Below are positions 55,201 through 63,924 of a DNA stretch of 64,000 nt, piece after piece. Origin of the DNA: Acidobacteriota bacterium (GTDB lineage Bacteria; Acidobacteriota; Blastocatellia; RBC074); NCBI GenBank assembly GCA_018269055.1, contig JAFDVI010000005.1, positions 165,460-229,459 on the forward strand, in the 5' to 3' direction. The stretch's first letter is position 1; every line of letters begins with the position of its first letter. The notes under the pieces are model-generated. The model made no database searches, had not been told where the DNA came from, and saw only the letters and a program-made list of their open reading frames with translations. The translations under genes and the position numbers were made by a program.

Positions 55201-55501
55201 CCGCTTTGTCGAAGCGGGTGTAACCGAATTGGCCTGCGCCTTTTCGCGCGTCGAAGGGCAAAAGAAACATTACGTGCAGGATGAAATTTACGCGCGCCGC
55301 GACGACATCTGGCAACTGCTCGAAGCCGGAGCAGTGATTTATGTCTGCGGCGACGCCAGCCGCATGGCTCCCGACGTGCGAAGAACTTTTGCTGCGATTT
55401 ACCAGGAAAAGACTGGGGCAAATGCGGCTGCGGCAGAAGCGTGGTTGAATGAATTAACGGCGCAACATCGGTATCTGGTGGATGTGTGGGCAGCGAACTG
55501 A
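52235..55501 (+). CDS. Self-sufficient cytochrome P450-reductase fusion (CYP102, BM3-like)
   Basis: 1088 aa. The haem domain (~1-470) has the I-helix AGHETTS, the ExxR motif in KETLR, and the Cys ligand in FGNGQRACIGR (~413). A linker of ~35 residues follows, then the FMN flavodoxin domain (~503-650, LFGSNMGTAEELA), and the FAD/NADPH reductase (~700-1088: RYYSISSS FAD site, GPGTGFAPFRGFL, YVCGDASRMAPDV). It needs only NADPH and O2. CYP102 enzymes hydroxylate medium and long fatty acids near the omega end. Neighbouring wax ester/TAG genes fit a fatty-acid role. All key cysteines are present. Confidence 0.96.
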   Translation: MTMSTENFARIPQPPEKFLLENLLDLSATSPIQDMVELAKQYGPIYRLEMRGRVAIVLSGYDLVNEVCDEKRFDKSIRGALRLVRRFSGDGLFTSKTEEPNWSKAHNILLPNFGHRAMQGYHQMMLDIAEQLVLKWERLNDDDEIDVSADMTRLTVDTIGLCGFDYRLNSFYQDGYHPFVSAMAGGLATTLDELRDVPLEGLIRQGREKQLKADIRCMNETVDRIIADRKASGEDLADKPDLLSYMLSGVDKKTGERLDDLNIRYQVITFLIAGHETTSGLLSFAIYALLNNPDVLAKAYDEVDRVIGRDLSARPTYAQVNQLQYVTQILKETLRLWPTAPAIGLYPYEDTVIGGKYKIKHTDTINVLLPMLHRDKSIWGENAEVFNPDNFMPEAEAKRPANAYKPFGNGQRACIGRQFALQEATLVLGMILQRFKLVDHTRYQLKIKETLTLKPDELRIKVRKREAGVGSQESVIQVRSSAAVGGATRPVPSYRITNTSQLHNTSLLVLFGSNMGTAEELARRIAQDAEANGFVVKVAPLDEYAGRLPKEGLVAIVSSSYNGLPPDNAVKFCEWLKSDELGSDALAGVTYTVFGCGNRDWAATFQAVPRLIDEQLAAHGAKRLYPHGEGDARDDFDGQFQRWYQPLRRTVAESLGINIEAEASKPLYKLELVPGQQMSPFVDSFDSKPMTVRINRELHNKGRENPSDRSTRHIELELPEGVTYRAGDHLGVIPHNSEALVKRVASRFGFERDVFIRLKPTTNRKSFLPVNQTISVYRLLGDYVELQDVATRSQIQTLTRYTECPPEKIQLQAMLGDDASAVRYKEDVLARRKSVIDLLEEFPACQLPFEAYLEMLPALRPRYYSISSSPLAGERICSITVAVVDAPARSGHGVFQGVCSNYLARQNEGDVLYAFVKDTKSAFRLPDDPGVPIVMIGPGTGFAPFRGFLQERAALQVEGKAAGKPIGRSLLFFGCRHPQQDFIYQDELNRFVEAGVTELACAFSRVEGQKKHYVQDEIYARRDDIWQLLEAGAVIYVCGDASRMAPDVRRTFAAIYQEKTGANAAAAEAWLNELTAQHRYLVDVWAAN
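53635..53655 (+). repeat. Heptamer tandem repeat in the P450 linker
   Basis: Three copies of GGGAGTC/GGGAGTC/AGGAGTC encode part of the flexible linker between haem and FMN domains. The repeat is out of phase with codons (7 bp), so changes in copy number of one or two would shift the frame. Confidence 0.75.
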
Positions 55502-55502
55502 A

Positions 55503-55748
55503 ATGGCTCAAATTCCCTTGAAATCGTTGCACCCTGACGGTTCTCTGATTCCGCTCAAGCTGGATCAATATGCTAAGCTGACGACTGAAGAGTTGATTGA
55601 TTCGCTACAACCGGGCCAACCTGGGGCTTTGAAGGTGAGGCCAGACGGAACGATGGTTGATGGGCATCATCGAATCAAAATTCTTCGTGACCGTGGAGTG
55701 GATGTTGATTCATTGTCACGAGAAATTATCTATAGACGCCGACCCTGA
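55503..55748 (+). CDS. Small ParB-like domain protein
   Basis: 81 aa from the ATG at 55503, one base after the P450 stop. LKLDQYAKLTTEELIDSLQ and MVDGHHRIKILRDRGVDVD form the core ParB/sulfiredoxin-like motif (G-x-H-R). There is no HTH part. Stand-alone domains of this type are often found with toxin or regulatory genes; the function here is unknown. The next gene starts 8 bp later. Confidence 0.65.
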   Translation: MAQIPLKSLHPDGSLIPLKLDQYAKLTTEELIDSLQPGQPGALKVRPDGTMVDGHHRIKILRDRGVDVDSLSREIIYRRRP

Positions 55749-55756
55749 GCATAAAA

Positions 55757-56263
55757 ATGAAAGCAACGATTTATTGGATTGGAAATCAATGGCTAGGCAA
55801 GTTGGCAATCATACCACGTCCGCGCGGAGGAGATTGGTTGGAAGAGGAGCTTCGCGCTTTGCGGCAAGATGGCCTTGATGTGGTCGTGTCACTGCTTGAA
55901 ACGGATGAAGCGGCTGATTTGGGACTTGAAAAAGAAGGGGAATCCAGTCGAGCTGTCGGCCTGGAATTCATTTCGTTCCCCATCGTAGATCGCAGCATTC
56001 CTGCATCTGGCCCAGCTACGGCCAAATTGCTCGAAGAGTTGAGACGGCTATTGATTGCGGGAAAAAACGTTGGCATTCATTGTCGGCAGGGAATTGGCCG
56101 ATCAGCATTGATCGCATCGGCGTTGCTGGTGCTTGATGGAATGTCGCCCGCGACTGCGTTTCAACAGGTCGGGAATGCTCGCGGTCTTACAGTTCCGGAA
56201 ACCGAACAACAGAGCAATTGGGTGATTGCCTTGGCGAACGAATCTGCTAAGCGTGCGGCTTAG
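55757..56263 (+). CDS. Dual-specificity protein phosphatase-like protein
   Basis: 168 aa. The HCxxxxxR motif is [16 protein letters not shown] (Cys ~108). The general-acid Asp is likely in [11 protein letters not shown]. This is the CDKN3/DSP-like fold of Cys-based phosphatases acting on phosphotyrosine or phospholipid. It follows the ParB-like gene by 8 bp and precedes the WS/DGAT by 25 bp, so it may control lipid metabolism. Confidence 0.88.
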   Translation: MKATIYWIGNQWLGKLAIIPRPRGGDWLEEELRALRQDGLDVVVSLLETDEAADLGLEKEGESSRAVGLEFISFPIVDRSIPASGPATAKLLEELRRLLIAGKNVGIHCRQGIGRSALIASALLVLDGMSPATAFQQVGNARGLTVPETEQQSNWVIALANESAKRAA

Positions 56264-56288
56264 CAAGCCTGAGTCTCGGAGAAACTTT

Positions 56289-57758
56289 ATGTCTCAACCT
56301 GAACTGAATCGGCGGCTCTCTTCAATGGATGCCAGCTTTCTGTACTTTGAAAAGAAGGAAACGCCGATGCACATCGGCAGCGTCAGTCTGTTTGACGGCG
56401 AAATCCCTTTTGAAGACTTCGTGGCGATGCTGGATGCGAAGATGCATTTGTTGCCGCGCTATCAGCAGATTGTTGTGCCCGATCCGTTTAACCTTGGCCA
56501 TCCGACGTGGGAATCCGATCACAACTTCAACATCCGTAATCACATCTTCAGGCTGCAAATTGATGCGCCGGGCGGCGAAAAGGAATTGATTGATCTGGCC
56601 GGGCGAATCCTGACGCCGATGATGGAGCGACACAAACCGCTCTGGGACATTTATCTGGTGTACGGGTTGGAAGGCGGCAAGACGGCGATGATTTGCCGCG
56701 TGCATCATTGCATGGTGGATGGAGTGTCCGGCGTAGATTTGCTGAAAATCGTCTTGGATTTTTCCCCGACGCCTCAACCGATTCCGCCGAAGCCTGCCGC
56801 GAAACCGCGCGAACCGCAGCCTGATCCAACGCGGCGATTGTTCGATTCCATCCTGGGCGGCCTGCAGGAAGGCATGAACCGCTGGATGGAGTTTCAAAAC
56901 GGATTGTTGAATTTGACGCAGGCGTTGACCGAACAAACTTCGCGCGAAGCGATGAAAAATATCAGCGGAGAAATTCCAAAGATCATGCGTCCCGCGGAGC
57001 GATTGCCCTTTAACGGCCCGCTGTCGGGCGAAAAGCGCATGGTTTGGAACACGTTTTCGTTTGCCGAAGCGCGCGCCATTCGCGGCGCCTTGAGCGGAAC
57101 GGTCAACGATGTGGTGCTGACGGCGTTGTCCGGCGCGGTTTCTCGATACGTCGAAAGCCATGGCCAGTCGGTTGTTGGGCGCAACATTCGGTTTATGGTT
57201 CCGGTCAGTTTGCGGCAGGAAGACCAACACGGCGCGCTGGGCAATCTGGTTTCGCTGCTGCCGGTGGAAATTCCGCTGGATTTGAAAAATCCTGTCGAAC
57301 GGTTTCGCTACGTAAATCAAAAGACGATGGCGATGAAAGGCGGGCGCGTTGCGGAAGGCTTGAATCTGTTTTCGGCGTTGATGGGCATTCTGCCTGCGCC
57401 GATGCAGGCATTGGTCGGAGCGCTTTCTACATCGAACCTGCCGGTTCCGCCCGCGGTGAATATGATTTCGACCAATGTGCCGGGGCCACAAGTTCCACTG
57501 TACGCGATGGGACATCGGATGATTGCGTATTATCCGTATGTGCCGGTCGGATATGCGGTCGGATGCGGCTGCGCGATTATGAGCTACGACCAGCATTTGT
57601 ATTTTGGTTTGACGGCGGATATGAAAGCCATGCCCGATGTTGAACGATTGCGAGACCAGTTGTACGAATCGTTCTATGAATTGCGAACGGCTGCCGGTGT
57701 CGAAGAAATCAGGCCCCAACCGGTAAAAGCCAAAGCCGCAAAAGGTAAACGCGGCTAA
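56289..57758 (+). CDS. Wax ester synthase / acyl-CoA:diacylglycerol acyltransferase
   Basis: 489 aa from the ATG at 56289 (GGAGAAAC upstream; earlier in-frame starts lack a site). [20 protein letters not shown] opens the N-domain. The active site is HHCMVDG (~138, HHxxxDG), and [15 protein letters not shown] and the [13 protein letters not shown] segment are family marks. The enzyme esterifies acyl-CoA with fatty alcohol or diacylglycerol to make storage wax esters or triacylglycerol. The P450, F420-type reductase, phasin-like and lipase genes nearby support lipid storage. The C-terminal tail is Lys/Pro-rich. Confidence 0.95.
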   Translation: MSQPELNRRLSSMDASFLYFEKKETPMHIGSVSLFDGEIPFEDFVAMLDAKMHLLPRYQQIVVPDPFNLGHPTWESDHNFNIRNHIFRLQIDAPGGEKELIDLAGRILTPMMERHKPLWDIYLVYGLEGGKTAMICRVHHCMVDGVSGVDLLKIVLDFSPTPQPIPPKPAAKPREPQPDPTRRLFDSILGGLQEGMNRWMEFQNGLLNLTQALTEQTSREAMKNISGEIPKIMRPAERLPFNGPLSGEKRMVWNTFSFAEARAIRGALSGTVNDVVLTALSGAVSRYVESHGQSVVGRNIRFMVPVSLRQEDQHGALGNLVSLLPVEIPLDLKNPVERFRYVNQKTMAMKGGRVAEGLNLFSALMGILPAPMQALVGALSTSNLPVPPAVNMISTNVPGPQVPLYAMGHRMIAYYPYVPVGYAVGCGCAIMSYDQHLYFGLTADMKAMPDVERLRDQLYESFYELRTAAGVEEIRPQPVKAKAAKGKRG

Positions 57759-57797
57759 ATTAAAACGTTTTCCACCGCCAGTTACCGAAGGTGAATT

Positions 57798-58565
57798 ATG
57801 TCTGGATATTCCTCATCAGTGTTGCTTCATAAAGAAATGCGGAAATCGAACCGCCCGATTTGGATGGAAAGTTTTGTCGGATTGGATTGGATGGCACTGC
57901 ATGCCGCGCCAGTCTATTACGGTTTGGGCGTTCCTCGCGGCAATGGTTCGGCGGTGATCGTTGTTCCGGGCTTTCTAGGGACAGATCATTATTTGTGGGA
58001 AATGAATCTGTGGCTGCGACGCATTGGTTACAAGGCGTATATGTCCGGCATTGGCTGGAACGCGGACTGTTTGAACACGCTGGTAGAGCGATTGGCCGCG
58101 ACGATTGAGAAGGCATTTGACGAAACCAGCGGTAAAGTTCATCTGATTGGCCACAGTCTGGGTGGCATTCTGGCTCGTTCCGCAGCCGTACGTTGGCCGG
58201 AAAAGGTCGCGTCAGTCGTCGCTCTCGGCTCGCCGTTTCGCGGAGTTTGTTCGCACCCGATTGTGCTGGAAATGGCGGATCGGGTGCGTGAACGCGCCAA
58301 AATCAAACATCGTCAGGAAACACATCCGGGTTGCTTCACCACGGTTTGCAACTGCGATTCGGTCGCAGCGCTCCATCTGGATCTGCCGACTTCTGTGCCT
58401 AACCTGGCCGTTTACACTAAGATGGACGGAGTTGTGGATTGGCGATACTGCATCAACGACGATCCAGCCACCAATGTCGAAGTGCAAGGAACCCACGTTG
58501 GTTTGGCGTTCAATCATCAGGTCTACAGAATTCTCGCCGACCAGTTGCACCTAACCACTCATTGA
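57798..58565 (+). CDS. Lipase-like alpha/beta hydrolase
   Basis: 255 aa, 39 bp after the WS/DGAT gene. The oxyanion region is VVPGFLGTDHYLW and the nucleophile elbow HLIGHSLGGILARS. Catalytic Asp and His are probably in KMDGVVDW and GTHVGLAFNHQ. It has no signal peptide. It could mobilise the esters made by the neighbouring synthase, an inference from position. It is the last gene of the plus-strand lipid run. Confidence 0.88.
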   Translation: MSGYSSSVLLHKEMRKSNRPIWMESFVGLDWMALHAAPVYYGLGVPRGNGSAVIVVPGFLGTDHYLWEMNLWLRRIGYKAYMSGIGWNADCLNTLVERLAATIEKAFDETSGKVHLIGHSLGGILARSAAVRWPEKVASVVALGSPFRGVCSHPIVLEMADRVRERAKIKHRQETHPGCFTTVCNCDSVAALHLDLPTSVPNLAVYTKMDGVVDWRYCINDDPATNVEVQGTHVGLAFNHQVYRILADQLHLTTH

Positions 58566-58775
58566 TTGGCGCTTAAATTTGTCTTCAGGTTCTTAAGTTT
58601 TAGGTTGTACCGGCCTTTGCTGGAGAATTAATGTTGGATTTTGCTCGTTGGAGGCGTCGGATGATTGCCTACGGCTGGTTAATTCGGTAAAGTACGCAAA
58701 CCTCCGTGCGGTGGCGCACCTCATATCAGCGCTGCTGAACCTCACAACCAATGTGCCCCAGCTTGGTTTCTTGAC

Positions 58776-60401
58776 ATGCTTAACAGAGCCATAGGCAATT
58801 ATCGTATCGTGGGCGAAATCGCCAAAGGGGGAATGGGAACTGTTTATCGTGCTCACCATTTGCATCTGCCGCGTGAAGTCGTAATCAAATCCATTCAACT
58901 CGATTCCTACTCAGAATCCGCTCAGGACGTACTCAAGGCCAGATTTCGCCGCGAAGCCTTCATTCAATCCCAGCTTGACCATCCCAACATTGTTCGTGTG
59001 CTGGAATTTTTCCGGGCCAGAGACAATTACTATCTGGTGATGGAATACGTTTCCGGTGTCAGTTTGCGCGAATTGCTGGACAAACAAGGGATTCCTGCGC
59101 CGAAACAGGCGCTGTATTTGTTCAAACAAGTTCTGTCCGCGTTGAGTTATGCCCACACGTTCAGCTACCTGGACGAAGAGGGAAATCGCCAGCGCGGAAT
59201 CATTCATCGTGACATCAATCCATCGAATCTGCTGCTGGATCATCAGGGGCGCGTCAAAATTACGGACTTCGGAACAGTCAAAACTTCCGGGGCGGCGCGA
59301 CTCACCCAATTGGGTTTTCATCCTGGAACCCTGGAATACATGTCTCCGGAGCAGGTGCGCGGAATCGAAATAGATGCGCGTTCGGACATTTACAGCGCCG
59401 GGGTGACGCTGTACGAAATGCTGACTGGGCGATTGCCGTTTCCGCTCACGCACGAAGGGGCCGATTGGGAAGTTCGCAAAGGCCACGTGGAACAGGCTCC
59501 GCCTTCGATCACAAAACTCAAACCCGAAGTGTCGTCGGAATTGGCGGCAATTGTTCGCCGCGCGTTGGAAAAATCCCCTGCCGATCGGTATCAAACGGCA
59601 GCAGAGTTTATGGCGGCAATCAAAGCGTTAAAGCCCGCCGCAGTCGAATGCAAAAAGAAAGTGCGCGGGTACGACCGCAAATTTGATGGGACAAAATCCA
59701 TTGTGGTCAAAACCATCATCAAACCCGATCCGGTTTTGTTTCAACAGCGCGTTGCCAACATCTTTGAATTCGGCGACGCTGTGACAATTCCGGTTTCGCC
59801 TTTTATGCCCAGGCTCTCGACGATAAGTCAAAACGAGGCGGTCATAGAGCGTTCCTCACAAGTGAGCGTCACGCGTTCGGCCAAAGCCTCGCAAACGAGC
59901 GATGGATTGCCGAAAAAACTCAAAGAGTTGATTGCGAAATACAACCCTTCGCGAAACCCGATTCTGCAAGGCGCGTTGGCCATTTTGTTGGCCGGAGCGT
60001 TTGTGTTTTTCTCGACGAACAACGGAAAACCGGCATTGCAAAGCGCCATGGCCAACATGGAGAAATCTTCCGCCGAAGCGAATTCAGCGCATGGTGTGAC
60101 AACGCTCAATCAGGCACAGGAACTTGAAAAGCAGGAAAATTACGGCCAAGCGATTCCGGCTTACGAACAAGTTTTGATTGAAACCTCAAAGGCCGAGGAG
60201 CGCGATGCGCTGCGAAAGAAGCTTGTTGATCTTCGGACCTTTCAAAACCTGCTCGGCGCTGGGCAAATCGCTGAACGCGAAGACCGAGTGATGGCTGCGC
60301 GCCGGCATTACCTCGGAGCTTTGGAAATCCGCCCGAATTCAGAAATCGCCAAAAAGCTGTTGGTGGCACTTGATCAAAAGCAGGTTCAACCGCAGCGTTA
60401 A
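58776..60401 (+). CDS. PknB-type Ser/Thr kinase with HRDIN catalytic loop
   Basis: 541 aa, same plan as the kinase at 17402-18949: glycine loop GGMGTVYRA, lysine in VVIKSIQL, DFGTVK, GTLEYMSPEQ, then a linker, one membrane helix (~405-415, ILQGALAILLAGAFVFF) and a helical TPR-like tail (YGQAIPAYEQVLIET). The catalytic loop is HRDINPSNLLL (~145): the usual lysine of HRDxKPxN is an asparagine. The Asp and second Asn are kept, so activity may be altered rather than absent. Its 3' end is 11 bp from the convergent caspase-WD40 gene. Confidence 0.93.
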   Translation: MLNRAIGNYRIVGEIAKGGMGTVYRAHHLHLPREVVIKSIQLDSYSESAQDVLKARFRREAFIQSQLDHPNIVRVLEFFRARDNYYLVMEYVSGVSLRELLDKQGIPAPKQALYLFKQVLSALSYAHTFSYLDEEGNRQRGIIHRDINPSNLLLDHQGRVKITDFGTVKTSGAARLTQLGFHPGTLEYMSPEQVRGIEIDARSDIYSAGVTLYEMLTGRLPFPLTHEGADWEVRKGHVEQAPPSITKLKPEVSSELAAIVRRALEKSPADRYQTAAEFMAAIKALKPAAVECKKKVRGYDRKFDGTKSIVVKTIIKPDPVLFQQRVANIFEFGDAVTIPVSPFMPRLSTISQNEAVIERSSQVSVTRSAKASQTSDGLPKKLKELIAKYNPSRNPILQGALAILLAGAFVFFSTNNGKPALQSAMANMEKSSAEANSAHGVTTLNQAQELEKQENYGQAIPAYEQVLIETSKAEERDALRKKLVDLRTFQNLLGAGQIAEREDRVMAARRHYLGALEIRPNSEIAKKLLVALDQKQVQPQR

Positions 60402-60412
60402 ATCAGCAACCG

Positions 60413-63400
60413 TCATCTCGGATTCAGTGAAGCCGCTTGTGTGATAACCATTGGCAAAGCGTCAGATTCGCGGCGATAAAACAGTCGCGGGCGTTGCGCT
60501 TCGGGCGTGACTTTGCCTTTCAGTTGCGAAGCGTTCTTTCGGCGCAGGATTCGGGCACGTTCGGCCTGGTATTGTTTTTCCTGCATGCGCGGAACTTTCA
60601 CTGTCGCGTAATCGAACCATTCGCGTAACAACACTCTGCCGTCGCGCGGGCGATTGTCCGCGGCCATTTGCTTCAGCCCGTCTTCGATCAGGGCATAAGT
60701 TAAATAGCCGTGGCCGAGTTCCTTGTTTTCCAGCGCCGCCTGGTAACTTTGCGAAGCGGTCAGCACGCTGATGCCTTTTTCATACGCCAGTTGCGCCAGT
60801 CCCTTGGCGTTCATCGGGCCTCGCCGCGTCTCTTCGGATTCCAGCACCTGCCCGGAATTACAGGCGTCAATCACCATCAATAACTGCCCAGCGCCGACGC
60901 CTTCCAGCATCGAAGTCAGTTCTACGTCCGAAATGCTGTTGCGCAAGACCTGCTTCATCGCGGCCTGCGTCAGGGCTTCGCGTTTGCCCGCAAACCCGAG
61001 ATCGTGCGGGATCAGGTAAAAGCGCGGTTCGACGGCCAACCCGTGACCGGCGAAGTAAATCAGGACGGCGTCTTCCGGCTGCGTCGTTTTCAGTTTTTCA
61101 ATCGCGGCCACGATGCTGGCTTTGGTCGCTTGCTGGTCGAACAGGTTGATGGCTTCGATTTTGGCAAACCGGTTGAGTGCGGTTTGGCTGCGTTGCAGCT
61201 CTTCGCTGAAATCCGTGGCATCGGGCACGGCGAAGCTCAAATTGAAATTCGGGTTGGAGTAACGGTTCACGCCAATTGTCAAAATGTATGCCGTGCCGCG
61301 TCGCCGCAACGCATCAGCGCCAATGACTTGACGATTCGCGTCCAAACTTTTGACGTTGTCGCGATTGAAAGCGTATGCCGTCAATCGGTTTTCTCCGGCG
61401 ACGATTGGAATTTGCGCTTCCAGTTGAGCGCTGTTTCGGCCCTTGAGCGCGTCGCCTCGCCAAACTTTGAACAGCACGCCGTTGCGGAACAACCGAACGT
61501 CTTGCGCGCCGCTGCCGACATCTGTGATTTCCAGTTTGACGTTGATCGTTCGATGGTCGCTGGTGATCGGTTTGGTTGATGCGACACCGGTTTCAGTGCC
61601 AAGCAGCATTTGCACGCGCGGTTGGCGGCGATCAATTTGTGCGATTTTCTCTTTCGGCCGAGGTTGTTTGCCCGCAAACACATCGGCGAGCAAATCGGGA
61701 TAGAAAAATTCGTTGAAGAAAATTTCGACCGGCGCAGTGCTGAATGTGTTTTGCCCAAAGCGCCACAAAATTTGCGGCCAGGCGGCGGGCGAACCGTCGA
61801 ACAACCCTTCTGGCGTGACGACCAGCCAGTCGCTGCTTTCACGCAAAGACAACGCCGTCGCCGCAAGCTGCCCCGTTGCAGTAGCCCAGATGCGCACGCT
61901 GCCATCTTCATGCGCTGAAGTCAGCCAGTTGCCGTCGTCGCTGAAGCTCAAGCCATTGGCGCTGCCCGAAGCTCCTGTCAACGTTGCTCGTGTTGAGCCA
62001 TTCGCGGCATCCAGCAATTTGACGATGCCTGTGGATGTCCCAGCCGCCAGCGTTTTGTCGTCCGCAGAAAACGCCAGACTGTAAACCGTCGCACCCGAAT
62101 CGTTGGCGCTGCGAACAGTTTGCCAATCGCTGGTTTGCCAAAATTTGATTGCCTTGTCTGCTCCGCCCGAAGCCAATAGTTTCCCGTTATTGCTGAAATC
62201 AAGTGCGAACACGGCTCCGTTGTGAGCCGGTATTGAATGCAGTTCGCTCCAGGTCGTCGCATCCCAAACTTTGACGCTTCCATCCGCCGCGCCCGAAGCC
62301 AGCCATTTGCCATCGCTGCTCAGACCGAGGGAATTGATCTCTTTCGTTTGCTTCAGCGTCGTAATCGGATTGCCACTCGCGTCCCAAACCTTGATCGTCT
62401 GGTCGGAGCTGGCGGTAATCAATTTCCCGTTATCGAAGAAAACCATCGCATTGACGCCGTCGCTGTGCGCTTGCCATTTACGAGTTTCGCGTCCGCCCAC
62501 GACTTCGATCAAACGAATGACGCCGCCTCGGCTGCCTGTTGCCAGCAACTGGCTGTCCGCGCTGAAGGCGACGGCGGTAATGCTGCCTTCGTTGCCCGCG
62601 AAGTTGGCGATGGCTCGACCGGCGAACACATCCCACAACGTCGCGCTGGTGTCTTGATTGCCTGTCGCCATCCAGCGCCCATCGTTGCTGAACGCGACTG
62701 CGCGCACAGGATTGGCTCGGCTGGTCAACATCACTGGATTGTTGAAATCGTCGAAACTGTGAATTTCCAGATCGCGCGTGCCCGGAGAAATCGCCAACCG
62801 TTGGCAATCGGAACTGAACACCGCCGCTTCGTATTTTTCCGTTCGGTCGGCTTCGGCGGAAAGTTGTGTTGCCGCGCGCGAAGCCAGATCGAACCGCTCG
62901 GTGATGCGTTCGGAAGACGCTGCAAACACTTGCGCGCCACTGGCGCTGAATCTGACGGTGACGACGCGTCCGGTGTTGAAACGAAAGCTTGCAGGTTCGG
63001 CGCTGAGTTGTGGCAAATGCCAGAACCGAACGGTGGCGTCGGCTCCGCCAGCCGCGAGCAAAACGCCGCTTGGGTTCAGGGCCAAACAGGTAATGGCTTC
63101 GGATTGCGTTGCGGTTTGCGTGGCTTGGCCGGTGGTCAGATTCCACCGCTTCAAACTTTTGTCTGCGCCGCCGGAAATCAGCGTTTGATTGTCCGCGCCA
63201 AATGCCAGGGCAGTCACCCAACCTGTGTGACCGTTCAGCGTTTTGAATTCGGTCTTTGTCGCGACATCCCAAATTTTGATTGTGTTATCAATTCCGCCAG
63301 AAGCCAGCAATTTGCCATCGCGGCTGAAAGCCACGACGTTGACGCGGCCTTTGTGGCCGTCAACGCTGGCAAACTCTTTTCCCGAAGCGACGTCCCACAA

Positions 63401-63739
63401 TTTGACCTTGCCATCCATTCCGCCCGAAGCCAGCGATTGTCCGTCGGCGCTGAACGCCACTGTGCGAACGCCGCCCGTATGACCGGTTAGCACGCGAAGT
63501 TCGTTGCCGTAAAGTGCATCCCAAATGCGGATCGTTCCATCTGCGCTTGCCGACGCCAGATAGCGATTGTCCAGGCTGAATGCCAAACCGTCGCTTCGTT
63601 GGCTGTGACCTTGTTGCAGGATCAATTCCGGCTTGTCGGTCGCGTTGGCCGATTGCTGCGCCAGGAAGCTTCGCGGCGTCAAACAAAGCGCCGCAACCAG
63701 AAGCGAACAGCAGATTGTGATTTGAAAAATGGCTTTCAT
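60413..63739 (-). CDS. Exported WD40 repeat protein with caspase (C14) domain
   Basis: 1108 aa with a signal peptide (IFQITICCSLLVAALCLTPRSFLAQ). Residues ~45-640 hold about 14 WD40-like repeats (LASGGMDGKVKLWDVASGKE type), enough for two seven-bladed propellers. A linker with beta strands follows. The caspase domain is at ~815-1040 (ILTIGVNRY, dyad His in IYFAGHGLA ~898, Cys in VIDACNSGQ ~957), then a basic C-terminal tail. Metacaspase-type proteases cleave after Arg or Lys or acidic residues. Being exported, it acts outside the cytoplasm if the signal is right. WD40-caspase fusions occur in cyanobacteria and other phyla. The substrate is unknown. Confidence 0.93.
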   Translation of the reverse strand: MKAIFQITICCSLLVAALCLTPRSFLAQQSANATDKPELILQQGHSQRSDGLAFSLDNRYLASASADGTIRIWDALYGNELRVLTGHTGGVRTVAFSADGQSLASGGMDGKVKLWDVASGKEFASVDGHKGRVNVVAFSRDGKLLASGGIDNTIKIWDVATKTEFKTLNGHTGWVTALAFGADNQTLISGGADKSLKRWNLTTGQATQTATQSEAITCLALNPSGVLLAAGGADATVRFWHLPQLSAEPASFRFNTGRVVTVRFSASGAQVFAASSERITERFDLASRAATQLSAEADRTEKYEAAVFSSDCQRLAISPGTRDLEIHSFDDFNNPVMLTSRANPVRAVAFSNDGRWMATGNQDTSATLWDVFAGRAIANFAGNEGSITAVAFSADSQLLATGSRGGVIRLIEVVGGRETRKWQAHSDGVNAMVFFDNGKLITASSDQTIKVWDASGNPITTLKQTKEINSLGLSSDGKWLASGAADGSVKVWDATTWSELHSIPAHNGAVFALDFSNNGKLLASGGADKAIKFWQTSDWQTVRSANDSGATVYSLAFSADDKTLAAGTSTGIVKLLDAANGSTRATLTGASGSANGLSFSDDGNWLTSAHEDGSVRIWATATGQLAATALSLRESSDWLVVTPEGLFDGSPAAWPQILWRFGQNTFSTAPVEIFFNEFFYPDLLADVFAGKQPRPKEKIAQIDRRQPRVQMLLGTETGVASTKPITSDHRTINVKLEITDVGSGAQDVRLFRNGVLFKVWRGDALKGRNSAQLEAQIPIVAGENRLTAYAFNRDNVKSLDANRQVIGADALRRRGTAYILTIGVNRYSNPNFNLSFAVPDATDFSEELQRSQTALNRFAKIEAINLFDQQATKASIVAAIEKLKTTQPEDAVLIYFAGHGLAVEPRFYLIPHDLGFAGKREALTQAAMKQVLRNSISDVELTSMLEGVGAGQLLMVIDACNSGQVLESEETRRGPMNAKGLAQLAYEKGISVLTASQSYQAALENKELGHGYLTYALIEDGLKQMAADNRPRDGRVLLREWFDYATVKVPRMQEKQYQAERARILRRKNASQLKGKVTPEAQRPRLFYRRESDALPMVITQAASLNPR

Positions 63740-63796
63740 GCTTTATTGACTGATGTTACGCGATTAAGAAATGGGCTTCGATTCTGACAATGTTTA

Positions 63797-63924
63797 CGTC
63801 CCGGTAGGGACGGTTTGAATTTAGCCCAGCAATTTATTGCTGGGAATGTGAGCGAATGAATCCGCGTCCTGTAGGGACGCTTGAGTTTCCACGGATGAAA
63901 GCTTCAGGCGTCCCTACAGGACGC
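63797..63924. repeat. Cluster of GTAG-containing hairpins
   Basis: This cluster holds the hairpin CGTCCCGGTAGGGACG (63797-63812), a 9 bp stem hairpin at 63825-63844 (CCCAGCAAT...ATTGCTGGG) and a perfect 17 bp inverted repeat (63864-63880 with 63908-63924, GCGTCCTGTAGGGACGC). GTAGGGACG recurs at 63804 and 63871. The cluster lies in the upstream flank of the WD40-caspase gene; the rest of 63740-64000 holds no gene. Confidence 0.7.

Noticed and set aside
56322..57719. 465-aa minus-strand frame across the wax ester synthase gene
   Set aside because: It is antisense to a full-length enzyme with the HHxxxDG motif, and its translation is His/Arg/Gln-rich with no family features.
62237..63490. 417-aa plus-strand frame across the WD40 region
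   Set aside because: It is a shadow of the WD40 repeats on the other strand, with no start signal and no domain.
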